Shown here in pieces: positions 1-5,539 of a DNA stretch of 5,648 nt (the stretch's first letter is position 1; the number at the start of each line of letters is the position of its first letter). The position numbers were made by a program, and so were the translations under genes. The notes below the pieces were generated by a model. It worked only from the letters and a program-made list of their open reading frames with translations, was not told the origin of the DNA and made no database searches. The stretch spans positions 1-5,648 of the forward strand of contig JAGYNF010000112.1 of the NCBI GenBank assembly GCA_018400215.1. The letters run 5' to 3'. This DNA comes from Cyanobium sp. M55B138 (lineage in GTDB: Bacteria; Cyanobacteriota; Cyanobacteriia; PCC-6307; Cyanobiaceae).

Positions 1-328
1 CACCACAGGTGAACACATCCACGGCCGCATAGCCCGATTCGGGCCAGGTGTGGATGGAGATGTGGGATTCGGCCAGCAGGGCCAAACCGGTGACCCCCTG
101 GGGCTCGAAGCGGTGGGTGATCAGGTTGAGCAGGGTGGCACCAGCCCGTTTCGCTGCGGTGGTGATGGTGTCCCTGAGGAAAGCTTCGTCGTTGAGCCTG
201 GCGCTGCTGCAGCCGTAGAGCTCAAGAATGCAGTGTTTGCCCACCGTGTCGGAGATCTGGTGGGGCTGGGTGGTGGGGGCTGCGGTCCATCCCGGGTTGG
301 GGTGGAGGCACGGCAGGGTCTGGGTCAT
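1..328 (-). CDS. speD: S-adenosylmethionine decarboxylase proenzyme (5' part, cut by window edge)
   Basis: Decarboxylates S-adenosylmethionine to supply aminopropyl groups for spermidine synthesis; the proenzyme self-cleaves to make a pyruvoyl cofactor. Reading the minus strand from ATG at 328 gives 109 codons before the window ends. The signature [13 protein letters not shown] is present: Glu87-Ser88 is the expected self-cleavage site and Ser88 becomes the pyruvoyl group. His93 and Cys108 sit at +5 and +20 from that serine, the same spacing as Ser63/His68/Cys83 of the Thermotoga maritima class 1B enzyme. Relative to that enzyme there are about 25 extra N-terminal residues ([14 protein letters not shown]...), so a later start is possible, but no other ATG lies in frame before the conserved core. 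No Shine-Dalgarno site precedes the ATG. The 3' end is outside the window. It follows the small minus-strand gene at 428-655 by 99 bp, and the tandem repeat at 359-388 lies in that gap. Family assignment is firm. Confidence 0.95.
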   Translation of the reverse strand, partial: MTQTLPCLHPNPGWTAAPTTQPHQISDTVGKHCILELYGCSSARLNDEAFLRDTITTAAKRAGATLLNLITHRFEPQGVTGLALLAESHISIHTWPESGYAAVDVFTCG

Positions 329-358
329 CAAGGATCAAGGCGATCGATCCATCAATTT

Positions 359-388
359 AGTCCCTCAGTTGGCAGTCCCTCAGTTGGC
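359..388. repeat. Perfect 15-bp tandem repeat, two copies, upstream of speD
   Basis: AGTCCCTCAGTTGGC occurs at 359-373 and again without change at 374-388. On the minus strand it reads GCCAACTGAGGGACT twice, ending 31 bases before the speD ATG. The hexamer TAAATT (359 to 354, minus strand) abuts the repeat and could be a weak -10 element with 4 of 6 matches to TATAAT. No good -35 is visible. The repeat may be a two-site protein-binding element or a recent slippage duplication. Confidence 0.8.
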
Positions 389-427
389 CAGGGCCGACCA
401 TCCACCGAGCTGGGCGGGGGTTCGGGC

Positions 428-655
428 TCAGGCAGCCGGCTGTTGCACCTCGCGCTTGAGCAGGGCGTAGAGGTAATCGGGCGACTTATAACGGCTGGGC
501 AGGCATTTCTGCAGCAGGCTGAGTCGCTCCCAGCAGACAGTGCGCTGGATGGCCTCAAAGCTGCGCCCATTGCGGATCAGCAGCCGCAAGGCTTTGCAGT
601 ATGTGGGGTAACCCGCCTCCAATTCGCCGATCGTGAGCTTGGCGACAGCACCCAT
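428..655 (-). CDS. Small conserved cyanobacterial protein, resembles DUF3136
   Basis: A 75-residue protein beginning MGAVAKLTIGELEAGYP. The body contains TIGELEAGYPTYCKALRLLI, a central TVCWERL segment and a C-terminal LPSRYKSPDYLYALLKRE segment. From memory this pattern matches DUF3136, a short cyanobacteria-restricted family of unknown function. It has no signal peptide or membrane segment, is basic, and is probably a compact helical cytosolic protein. An in-frame ATG three codons earlier (664) is also possible; neither start has a clear ribosome-binding site, and the later one is chosen because it lies closer to where conservation seems to begin. It reads in the same direction as speD and could share a transcript with it. 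It overlaps only antisense open frames on the plus strand. The function is not known and I do not propose one. Confidence 0.8.
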   Translation of the reverse strand: MGAVAKLTIGELEAGYPTYCKALRLLIRNGRSFEAIQRTVCWERLSLLQKCLPSRYKSPDYLYALLKREVQQPAA

Positions 656-772
656 GGAGACCATATCGGTTCGATCAACCTTAGGCAGCCGAGGGGACAG
701 CCAAGCTCCTGGCCGGCCCCGTGGCCCAGGCTCTTCATGAATCCTTACCGCCAGCCTGGTGGGGCCAACGCC

Positions 773-800
773 CAGGGGATCGATCCCCTGAATATTTTTT
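773..800 (+). terminator. 18-bp perfect palindrome plus T-run; terminator- or attenuator-like
   Basis: CAGGGGATCGATCCCCTG at 773-790 is a perfect inverted repeat. As RNA it would give a 7-bp stem with a UCGA loop. It is followed by AATATTTTTT, with six T at 795-800. This is the layout of an intrinsic terminator on the plus strand. No plus-strand gene precedes it in the window, and it lies 72 bases before the ackA start, so it could be an attenuator in the ackA leader, the end of an unseen small transcript, or simply a protein-binding palindrome. Confidence 0.4.
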
Positions 801-871
801 CCTGTGTGTCTCCCGGTGAGTGGACGGCAACGGCATGCCGGGGCTTGAGTTGGGATTCTGATCCAGGGTCC

Positions 872-1948
872 ATGGCCCCGTCTTCCGGCCCGCCCGTGTT
901 GGTGGTGAACACCGGCAGCTCAAGCCTGAAAGTGGCCCTGTGCAACAGCGCCGGCCAGCGCCTCCTGCAGGAACAGCGCAGCTGGGATGCCAGCGGCGCC
1001 ACCGGCCTGCAATGCCTACTGGAGCAGTGGCTCAAACCCCTGCTCCACTCCTGGCAACCGGCTCCGCACCTGGTGGTGCACCGACTGGTGCACGGCGGCG
1101 ATCGCTTCACGGCTCCAGCCCTGCTCACCGCTGAGGTGGTGGCAGAGCTGGAGGCACTCGTGCCCCTGGCGCCCCTCCACAACGGCCCTGCCCTAGCGGC
1201 GATCCGCTGGTTGCAACAGCACAGCCCCGATCGCGGCCAGCTGCCGCAGTGGGCCTGTTTTGACACGGCCTTCCACGCCAGCCTCCACGAAACGGCCTTC
1301 AGCTATGCGATCCCAGCAGCCTGGCGGGCCCAGGGACTGCGCCGCTATGGTTTCCATGGGCTAAACCACCAACATGTGGGGGAGGCGGTGGCCCGCCAGG
1401 AGCCCGCCGTGCGCCGGCTGATCAGTTGCCATCTCGGCGCGGGCTGCTCCCTCTGCGCCATTGCCATCTCCACCGATGGCATCCCCCTCAGCGTCGACAC
1501 CACCATGGGCTTCACGCCGCTAGAGGGGCTGGTGATGGCCAGCCGCAGCGGCAGCGTGGATCCAGGCCTGCTGTTGCATCTGCTGCGCCAGGGGGTGGAC
1601 GTGGAGGAGCTTGACAGGGCCCTCAACCGCCAGAGCGGGTTGCTGGGCCTCTCCGGCCTGAGCGGGGACATGCGCGAGCTGCGCCAGGCAGCCAGCCAGG
1701 GGCACCCCGGCGCCCGGCTGGCAATCGACGTGTTCCGCCATCGCCTGCTGCAGGGCATCGGCGCCATGGCCGCCAGCCTGGGGGGGGTGGACGCCATCGC
1801 CCTCACCGCCGGGATCGGGGAGCACGACACGGCCCTGGCCACGGAGCTGGAGCAGGCCCTGGGTTGGCTGCAGCCGCTGCTCTGGCTGCGGATCCCCGCC
1901 GATGAGGAGGGCACCATGGTGCGCCAATGCCTGAGCGGCCAAGCTTGA
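872..1948 (+). CDS. ackA: Acetate kinase, short form with a substituted conserved Asn
   Basis: Interconverts acetate plus ATP with acetyl phosphate plus ADP in the cytosol (ASKHA fold). The 358 residues carry the family blocks in order: VVNTGSSSLKV (11-21), HRLVHGG (70-76, Arg71), LAPLHN (99-104), FDTAFH (130-135, Asp131), RRYGFHG (157-163, His162), SVDTTMGFTPLEGL (207-220), SRSGSVDP (224-231, Arg225), SGLLGLSG (255-262) and TAGIGEHD (312-319, Glu317). These correspond to Arg91, Asp148, His180, Arg241 and Glu384 of the Methanosarcina thermophila enzyme. Two features are odd. The block normally HLGNG reads HLGAG, placing Ala190 where Asn211 is nearly invariant. The protein is also about 40-50 residues shorter than usual (about 400), with compressed N-terminal and C-terminal segments. 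The ATG at 872 is chosen because it puts the NTGSSS strand close to the N terminus; the frame stays open far upstream, but that part is not acetate kinase-like. No good ribosome-binding site is seen. The next gene follows after 47 bp. Confidence 0.93.
   Translation: MAPSSGPPVLVVNTGSSSLKVALCNSAGQRLLQEQRSWDASGATGLQCLLEQWLKPLLHSWQPAPHLVVHRLVHGGDRFTAPALLTAEVVAELEALVPLAPLHNGPALAAIRWLQQHSPDRGQLPQWACFDTAFHASLHETAFSYAIPAAWRAQGLRRYGFHGLNHQHVGEAVARQEPAVRRLISCHLGAGCSLCAIAISTDGIPLSVDTTMGFTPLEGLVMASRSGSVDPGLLLHLLRQGVDVEELDRALNRQSGLLGLSGLSGDMRELRQAASQGHPGARLAIDVFRHRLLQGIGAMAASLGGVDAIALTAGIGEHDTALATELEQALGWLQPLLWLRIPADEEGTMVRQCLSGQA
1098..1105. other. HIP1 octamer GCGATCGC
   Basis: One copy of the highly iterated palindrome GCGATCGC lies inside ackA. 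HIP1 is over-represented in many cyanobacterial genomes, so this is weak support for a cyanobacterial host. A single copy proves little. Confidence 0.6.
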
Positions 1949-1995
1949 GCTGGCCTTAACGAGAAGATCACCAACCTCGATCAAGCTGATTTTCA

Positions 1996-2421
1996 ATGCA
2001 GCCGCTGATCGCCATGGCATTGCCCTCGGCAGACGAGCAGATTTTGCGCAGCATGCAGGCGCTCGAGCCCCGTGCCGATGCCAAAGCGGTGCAGCCAGGC
2101 GAGGTGATCTTCCGGGCAGGAGAGCGTGGCGATTGCCTCTATGGCGTGCTCGAGGGCCAAGTGCGCATTCACTGGGGAGACGCCGAGGGCAGCCAGACCG
2201 AACTGCTGGGCCCCGGCCGCTGCTTCGGCGAGGGAGCCCTGGTGCAGGCTGGCGACCACACCCGCCACAACACCGCCATCGCCGAGCAACCCACGCGGCT
2301 GTTGACCATGAACCGGGAGGTGTTCCTCTTTGCGATGGAAGCCCTGCCGATGTTTGGCCTCGAACTGCTCGCCTCCCTGGAACGGCGTTTGCAGAACATG
2401 GGGCAAAGCGCAACCCGTTGA
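1996..2421 (+). CDS. Stand-alone cyclic-nucleotide-binding domain protein
   Basis: A 141-residue protein that is almost entirely one CNB (Crp/cNMP-binding) beta-roll domain. Visible landmarks are the early PGEVIFRAGERGDCLYGVLEGQ turn region (34-55) and the phosphate-binding cassette with FGEGAL (77-82) and Arg90, followed by NTAIA. In CRP and PKA the equivalent Glu and Arg contact the ribose and cyclic phosphate, so cAMP or cGMP binding is plausible. The Gly-Glu to Arg spacing is one residue longer than in E. coli CRP. The protein ends after the C-terminal helix (roughly 107-137) with no room for a helix-turn-helix or an enzymatic domain, so it is not itself a transcription factor. It may act through a protein partner. 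An alternative ATG at 2014 would remove six residues; neither start has an SD site. The next gene starts 10 bp after its stop, suggesting co-transcription. Ligand and partner are unknown. Confidence 0.85.
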   Translation: MQPLIAMALPSADEQILRSMQALEPRADAKAVQPGEVIFRAGERGDCLYGVLEGQVRIHWGDAEGSQTELLGPGRCFGEGALVQAGDHTRHNTAIAEQPTRLLTMNREVFLFAMEALPMFGLELLASLERRLQNMGQSATR

Positions 2422-2431
2422 GCACAGCCGC

Positions 2432-2866
2432 ATGGATCCCTTGGACACCGCCATGACCATCACCGAGGCCTTCGCAGCCATTCCGCTGGCGGCGGTGTGC
2501 TGCGACCACACCTTCGGGAAAGACGAGGCCCGGGTGATCCGCGAGCAACTGCTCACGCGCACCACCTATCGGGCCATGGGGCCCTATAGCTTCGGGCTGA
2601 TGATCTCCGGGTTGCTGCAACGCTTCCGCGCCGAGTCGTGGCAGGGGCTGATCAGCGCTGCTGCCCCCCTGCTCAACCCCGAGCAGCGGGAAACCGCCTT
2701 CGCCCTGGCCTGCCAGGTGGTGCACTGCGACCGCGACGTGGCGCCGGCCGAGCAGCAATTCCTTTCCGCATTGGCGGCCCAGCTCGACCTCAACGACGCC
2801 CGGGCTATGCAAATCCTGGAGGTGTGCGAGCTGTTGCAGCGCGATTGCCTCGCCGACGCCCCTTAA
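2432..2866 (+). CDS. TerB-like (tellurite-resistance TerB family) protein
   Basis: A 144-residue, mostly helical cytosolic protein with no membrane segment. Two similar helical halves are visible: AFAAIPLAAVCCDHTFGKDEARVIREQL (split over 13-40) with the acidic loop CDHTFGKDE at 24-32, and a second half with HCDRDVAPAEQQFLSALA (98-115) followed by a QLDL turn. This D-x-x-x-x-x-x-E pattern is typical of TerB-fold proteins, which bind metal through acidic loops. The Ter name refers to tellurite resistance, but most cyanobacterial members have no tested role, so tellurite resistance should not be inferred. The start at ATG 2432 lies 10 bp after the previous stop; ATG 2453 is an alternative that would trim seven residues. 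An open frame extends upstream to 2330 but overlaps the previous gene and is not TerB-like. It is followed after 25 bp by the transporter gene. Family call is fairly sure; function is unknown. Confidence 0.8.
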   Translation: MDPLDTAMTITEAFAAIPLAAVCCDHTFGKDEARVIREQLLTRTTYRAMGPYSFGLMISGLLQRFRAESWQGLISAAAPLLNPEQRETAFALACQVVHCDRDVAPAEQQFLSALAAQLDLNDARAMQILEVCELLQRDCLADAP

Positions 2867-2891
2867 CCGATCCCCCGATGACTCTCCAGCG

Positions 2892-4316
2892 ATGAGCAAG
2901 CGGAGCGTGCAGGCCTACATCGAAGAGGTGCCGAGCTGGGAAGGGGGCGCCCGCCTGGCCGGACCGCCCCTGTCGGGCATGCAATGGCTGGTGTGGTCTT
3001 TAGCCACGGCCGGCAAGTTTTTCGAGGGCCTGATCGTGTTCATGGGCGGCATTGCCCTGCCCCTGGTGGCCGAGCAGTTCGCCATGACTAGCGCCGATAA
3101 GGGCCTGGTGACCGCCGCCACCCTGGCAGGCATCTTGATCGGAGCCCTGGCTCTGGGGGGTCTGGCCGATCGCTTCGGCCGCAAGCCGGTGTTCATCGGC
3201 GAGATGGTGCTGCTGGCTTTGGCGTTGGTGGGTGCAGCCTTCAGCACGGGCACGGTGCAGCTGGTGACGGCCCTGTTTGTGATCGGTCTAGCCCTCGGCG
3301 CCGACTACCCCACCGCCCACCTGGTGATCTCCGAAAGCATCCCGGCAGCGGTGCGTGGACGCCTGGTGCTCGGTGCCTTCAGCTTCCAGGCCGTGGGAGC
3401 GGTGCTGGGCACCGCCATCGCCGCAGTGGTGTTGAGCAGCGATCCCAATCTCAATGCCTGGCGCATCTTCTACCTACTGCCGGTGCTGCCGGTGACGCTG
3501 GTGGTGTGGGGCCGCTTGTTCCTGCCGGAGAGCAGCCACTGGCTGGTGAGCCAGGGCAAGGTGGACAAGGCGGAAAAGCAGCTCCGCAAACTGCTCGGGC
3601 GCAACGACGTGGAGCTGCTCGCCCTGGAGATCGCCGAAGAGGGGCGCATCCAGCGCAGCAGCGATTGGCGCAGCCTGTTCCGGGGCAAGTTGCAACGGGC
3701 CACGATCCTGGCCTCGGTGCCCTGGTTCCTGCAGGACATCTCCACCTATGGGATCGGCATCTTCACGCCCGTGATCATTGCGGCGGCGTTTGGGGCCTCG
3801 GCCAAGGAGCACACCGTGGCCGCCGTGATCCACAACGATCTGCTCGGCGCCCGCGGTACCGCCCTGGTGGATCTGGGTTTCCTGGCGGGGATTGCCTGCG
3901 CCATCGCCCTGGCCGACCGCTGGGGACGCATTCCCCTGCAGATCATCGGCTTTGTGGGCTGCGCCGTGGGGCTGCTGATTGCCGCCGCAGGCAACCTGGG
4001 CGGCCAGACCAACCTGCCGGTGATCGTGGTCGGCTTTGTGCTCTTTCAGTTCATGACCAACCTGGGGCCCAACGCCCAGACCTATCTGCTGGCCGGGGAG
4101 GTGTTCCCCACCCCCGTTCGCGGGCTCGGGGCGGGTCTGGCCGCAGCCACCGGCAAGGTGGGCGCGGTGCTCACCGCCTTCCTGTTTCCGATCCTGCTCG
4201 CCGACTGGGGCACCGAGCGGCTGCTGCCCCTGCTGGCCATCACCTCCCTGGTGGGAGCCGCCATCACCTGGGCCTACCGAATCGAAACCACCGGCAAGGC
4301 CATGGAGTCAATCTAA
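2892..4316 (+). CDS. MFS transporter, phosphate:H+ symporter (PHS)-like
   Basis: A 474-residue inner-membrane carrier with 12 predicted helices (TM1 about 31-58, TM6 ending near 211, TM7 from about 271, TM12 ending near 462) and a cytoplasmic central loop. MFS signatures are GGLADRFGRKP (89-99), ALADRWGRIP (339-348) and LPESSHWLVSQGK (211-223, the PESPRW-type block). Several segments resemble the PHS family (yeast Pho84, Piriformospora PiPT): GADYP (136-140), WFLQDISTYG (278-287), NLGPN (390-394), GEVFPTPVRG (402-411) and ATGKVGA (419-425). Asp138, Tyr139, Gln166, Trp278, Asp282, Tyr286 and Asn390 line up with PiPT Asp149, Tyr150, Gln177, Trp320, Asp324, Tyr328 and Asn431. In TM1 the two PHS aspartates appear as Glu45 and a hydrophobic residue. 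Substrate is therefore plausibly phosphate or a similar anion, but a sugar or organic acid cannot be excluded. The start overlaps a 5-codon frame by ATGA; no SD site is seen. It is the last long gene of the 872-4316 run. Confidence 0.9.
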   Translation: MSKRSVQAYIEEVPSWEGGARLAGPPLSGMQWLVWSLATAGKFFEGLIVFMGGIALPLVAEQFAMTSADKGLVTAATLAGILIGALALGGLADRFGRKPVFIGEMVLLALALVGAAFSTGTVQLVTALFVIGLALGADYPTAHLVISESIPAAVRGRLVLGAFSFQAVGAVLGTAIAAVVLSSDPNLNAWRIFYLLPVLPVTLVVWGRLFLPESSHWLVSQGKVDKAEKQLRKLLGRNDVELLALEIAEEGRIQRSSDWRSLFRGKLQRATILASVPWFLQDISTYGIGIFTPVIIAAAFGASAKEHTVAAVIHNDLLGARGTALVDLGFLAGIACAIALADRWGRIPLQIIGFVGCAVGLLIAAAGNLGGQTNLPVIVVGFVLFQFMTNLGPNAQTYLLAGEVFPTPVRGLGAGLAAATGKVGAVLTAFLFPILLADWGTERLLPLLAITSLVGAAITWAYRIETTGKAMESI

Positions 4317-4331
4317 GTGGAGTTGCCCTGA

Positions 4332-4451
4332 ATGCCGCTGCCCTACCCCCTGCTAGCCGGCTCGGACGTGCTGAAGCAGGTGATGTTGCCACCCCGGGCG
4401 GGCTGTGGTTTTTCCGCCGGCGCCCACTCGCGCCCGCAGGATAAAATCTAA
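4332..4451 (+). CDS. Possible small protein, 39 aa, unknown function
   Basis: ATG 4332 opens a 39-codon frame (MPLPYPLLAGSDVLKQVMLP...SRPQDKI) ending at TAA 4449-4451. GGAG at 4319-4322 lies 9 bases before the ATG, a better SD site than most genes here have, and the ORF starts 15 bases after the transporter stop in the same direction. Codons in the first half favour G/C in the third position, like the neighbours. I recognise no family, signal peptide or membrane segment. A terminator-like hairpin (4388-4413) lies inside it, which argues against translation, and an ORF of this length is easy to find by chance in GC-rich DNA. Confidence 0.35.
   Translation: MPLPYPLLAGSDVLKQVMLPPRAGCGFSAGAHSRPQDKI
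4388..4413 (+). terminator. Candidate intrinsic terminator after the transporter gene
   Basis: CCACCCC (4389-4395) can pair with GGG and GTGG (4400-4402 and 4405-4408) across a GGGC loop, with a 2-base CT bulge. Five T (4409-4413) follow directly. It is 72 bases after the transporter stop, a sensible place to end the 872-4316 transcript. The bulge and the overlap with the possible small ORF keep confidence modest. Confidence 0.4.
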
Positions 4452-4477
4452 AAATAGATCGTCGACCCACCCTGCGG
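4434..4477. repeat. Nested inverted repeat in the convergent gap
   Basis: CCGCAGG at 4434-4440 is mirrored by CCTGCGG at 4471-4477. Between them a second inverted repeat, ATCTA/TAGAT with an AAAA loop (4446-4459), forms an AT-rich core in otherwise GC-rich DNA. On the minus strand the core reads as a weak stem followed by TTTTAT, so it might help end the transcript of the 4537-5415 gene. The role is not established. Confidence 0.45.
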
Positions 4478-4536
4478 TCTCAGCTGCTGGCGCGACCTGC
4501 GGCAAGGGGTCCTGGACGCCCCGGAACCGCTGCTGG

Positions 4537-5415
4537 CTAACCACCTGGCCCGCCCGGCTCCAGCTGCAAAGTGGCATGGTCAACGCCAACCTCCCGCAGG
4601 GCATCCTTGGCCCGATGCAACAAATCGAGATCCAGGGCCGGATCGGAGTTGCGGCGTAGATGGGCCGTGAGGGCGACCTGGGTGGTGCTGGGGCACCAGA
4701 TGTGCACGTGATGCACATCCACCACCCCGGGCAGGGACTGGAGCACATCTCGCACCTGCCCGACCTGAATGTGGGGCGGCACGGCATCGAGAATTACCTG
4801 CAGGGCATCGCGCATCAACTGCACCGCCGTGAATGCGATGGCCAGGCCCACGCCGATGCCGGTGAGGGCATCCAGCCTTAGCCAGCCCGTGAGGCCCACC
4901 AGCAGGGCGCTCACCAGCACCGCCACTGACACCAGGGCATCACTGAGCAAATGGGTGACTGCAGCGCGGCGGTTGAGATCGTGGTGGTGACCGTGGCCGA
5001 ACAGACGGGCGGAGAGGAGGTTCACAGCAATCCCAGCTGCCGCTGCCCAGGCCACCGGTCCACTGACGACTAGCTCGGGCTGGAGCAAGCGCTGAATCCC
5101 CTCCACGATCACCACGGCCGAGGCCATGGCGATCAAAACGCCATTGGCCAGGGCCGCCAGCTGGGTGCTGCGGCCAAAGCCATAGGTGAAGCGCTCCGTC
5201 GGCGGACGGGTGGTGAGCCGTTCCGCCCCCCAACCCAAGCCCAGGCCGGCCACGTCCCCCAGGTTGTGCACGGCGTCACCCACCAGCGCCAGCGATCCGA
5301 AGGCCGTGCCCACCAGGAGTTGCATGACCGATAGGGCGGTGTTGAGCAGGATGCTCCAGCGAAAGGCCGAGGCCAGCCCATTGCGACCGATGTGCTGCTG
5401 CTCATGAGGTGCCAT
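4537..5415 (-). CDS. Cation diffusion facilitator, probable Zn2+ efflux transporter (ZitB/CzcD-like)
   Basis: Exports divalent metal from the cytosol in exchange for protons. From ATG 5415 the protein has 292 residues, the usual CDF length. Six helices are predicted: about 18-38, 42-62, 85-105, 118-138, 153-175 and 183-203. TM2 carries GDAVHNLGD (46-54) with Asp47, His50 and Asp54; TM5 carries HLLSD with His155 and Asp159. HxxxD in both TM2 and TM5 is the pattern of Zn-selective CDFs. A His-rich loop, HGHHHD (141-146), lies between TM4 and TM5. The cytosolic C-terminal domain (about 211-283) has the family block VHHVHIWCPSTTQVALTAHL and a closing HATLQLE. The frame stays open to 5580, but the extra N-terminal part is Cys- and Ser-rich, not CDF-like, and overlaps the start of the divergent gene, so the ATG at 5415 is preferred; ATG 5466 is a second option. 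No strong SD site precedes it. Metal specificity is inferred from the motifs. Confidence 0.93.
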   Translation of the reverse strand: MAPHEQQHIGRNGLASAFRWSILLNTALSVMQLLVGTAFGSLALVGDAVHNLGDVAGLGLGWGAERLTTRPPTERFTYGFGRSTQLAALANGVLIAMASAVVIVEGIQRLLQPELVVSGPVAWAAAAGIAVNLLSARLFGHGHHHDLNRRAAVTHLLSDALVSVAVLVSALLVGLTGWLRLDALTGIGVGLAIAFTAVQLMRDALQVILDAVPPHIQVGQVRDVLQSLPGVVDVHHVHIWCPSTTQVALTAHLRRNSDPALDLDLLHRAKDALREVGVDHATLQLEPGGPGG

Positions 5416-5509
5416 CACCCGTGGTGCCTGGATTGCAAGGGGTCTGTGGCTCACTTTGGCGGGCATGCCAAAGGAACACTGGTATTGCAGGCAGCAACAG
5501 CAGCCGGCT

Positions 5510-5522
5510 TCAATTAAATTGA
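5510..5522. promoter_or_regulatory. 13-bp AT-rich palindrome between divergent genes, candidate operator
   Basis: TCAATTAAATTGA is a perfect odd-centred palindrome (TCAATT, central A, AATTGA). It lies 17 bases before the GTG of the gene at 5540 and about 95 bases before the CDF start at 5415, in the most AT-rich patch of this region. Position suggests a promoter or repressor site for one or both genes. It does not clearly match a Zur or SmtB box as I know them. Confidence 0.35.
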
Positions 5523-5527
5523 GATAT

Positions 5528-5532
5528 GAGGA
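5528..5532 (+). promoter_or_regulatory. Shine-Dalgarno site that decides the GTG start at 5540
   Basis: GAGGA followed by a 7-base spacer precedes GTG 5540. An in-frame ATG is not available just upstream: the nearby ATG at 5526 is in another frame or meets the stop TAG at 5535. The SD site therefore fixes the GTG as the start. Confidence 0.7.
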
Positions 5533-5539
5533 ACTAGGC

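Noticed and set aside
50..871. Upstream extension of the ackA frame giving a 632-residue protein
   Set aside because: It runs antisense through speD and the DUF3136-like gene, has Gly/Gln-rich low-complexity translation, and acetate kinase homology begins only after 872.
2432..2866. Calling the TerB-like gene a tellurite-resistance determinant
   Set aside because: The other ter genes (terA, terC, terD, terE, terZ) are absent from the window and lone TerB-fold proteins have no established tellurite role.
1520..2899. A 459-codon minus-strand open frame
   Set aside because: It is the antisense shadow of ackA, the CNB gene and the TerB-like gene in GC-rich DNA; its translation shows no family motif.
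3506..4444. A 312-codon plus-strand frame inside the transporter
   Set aside because: It is an out-of-frame shadow rich in Gly, Arg, Pro and Ala; the transporter frame has clear helices and motifs.
4353..4787. A 144-codon minus-strand frame across the CDF 3' end
   Set aside because: Most of it is an out-of-frame read of the CDF gene; the remainder covers the convergent gap with no recognisable motif.
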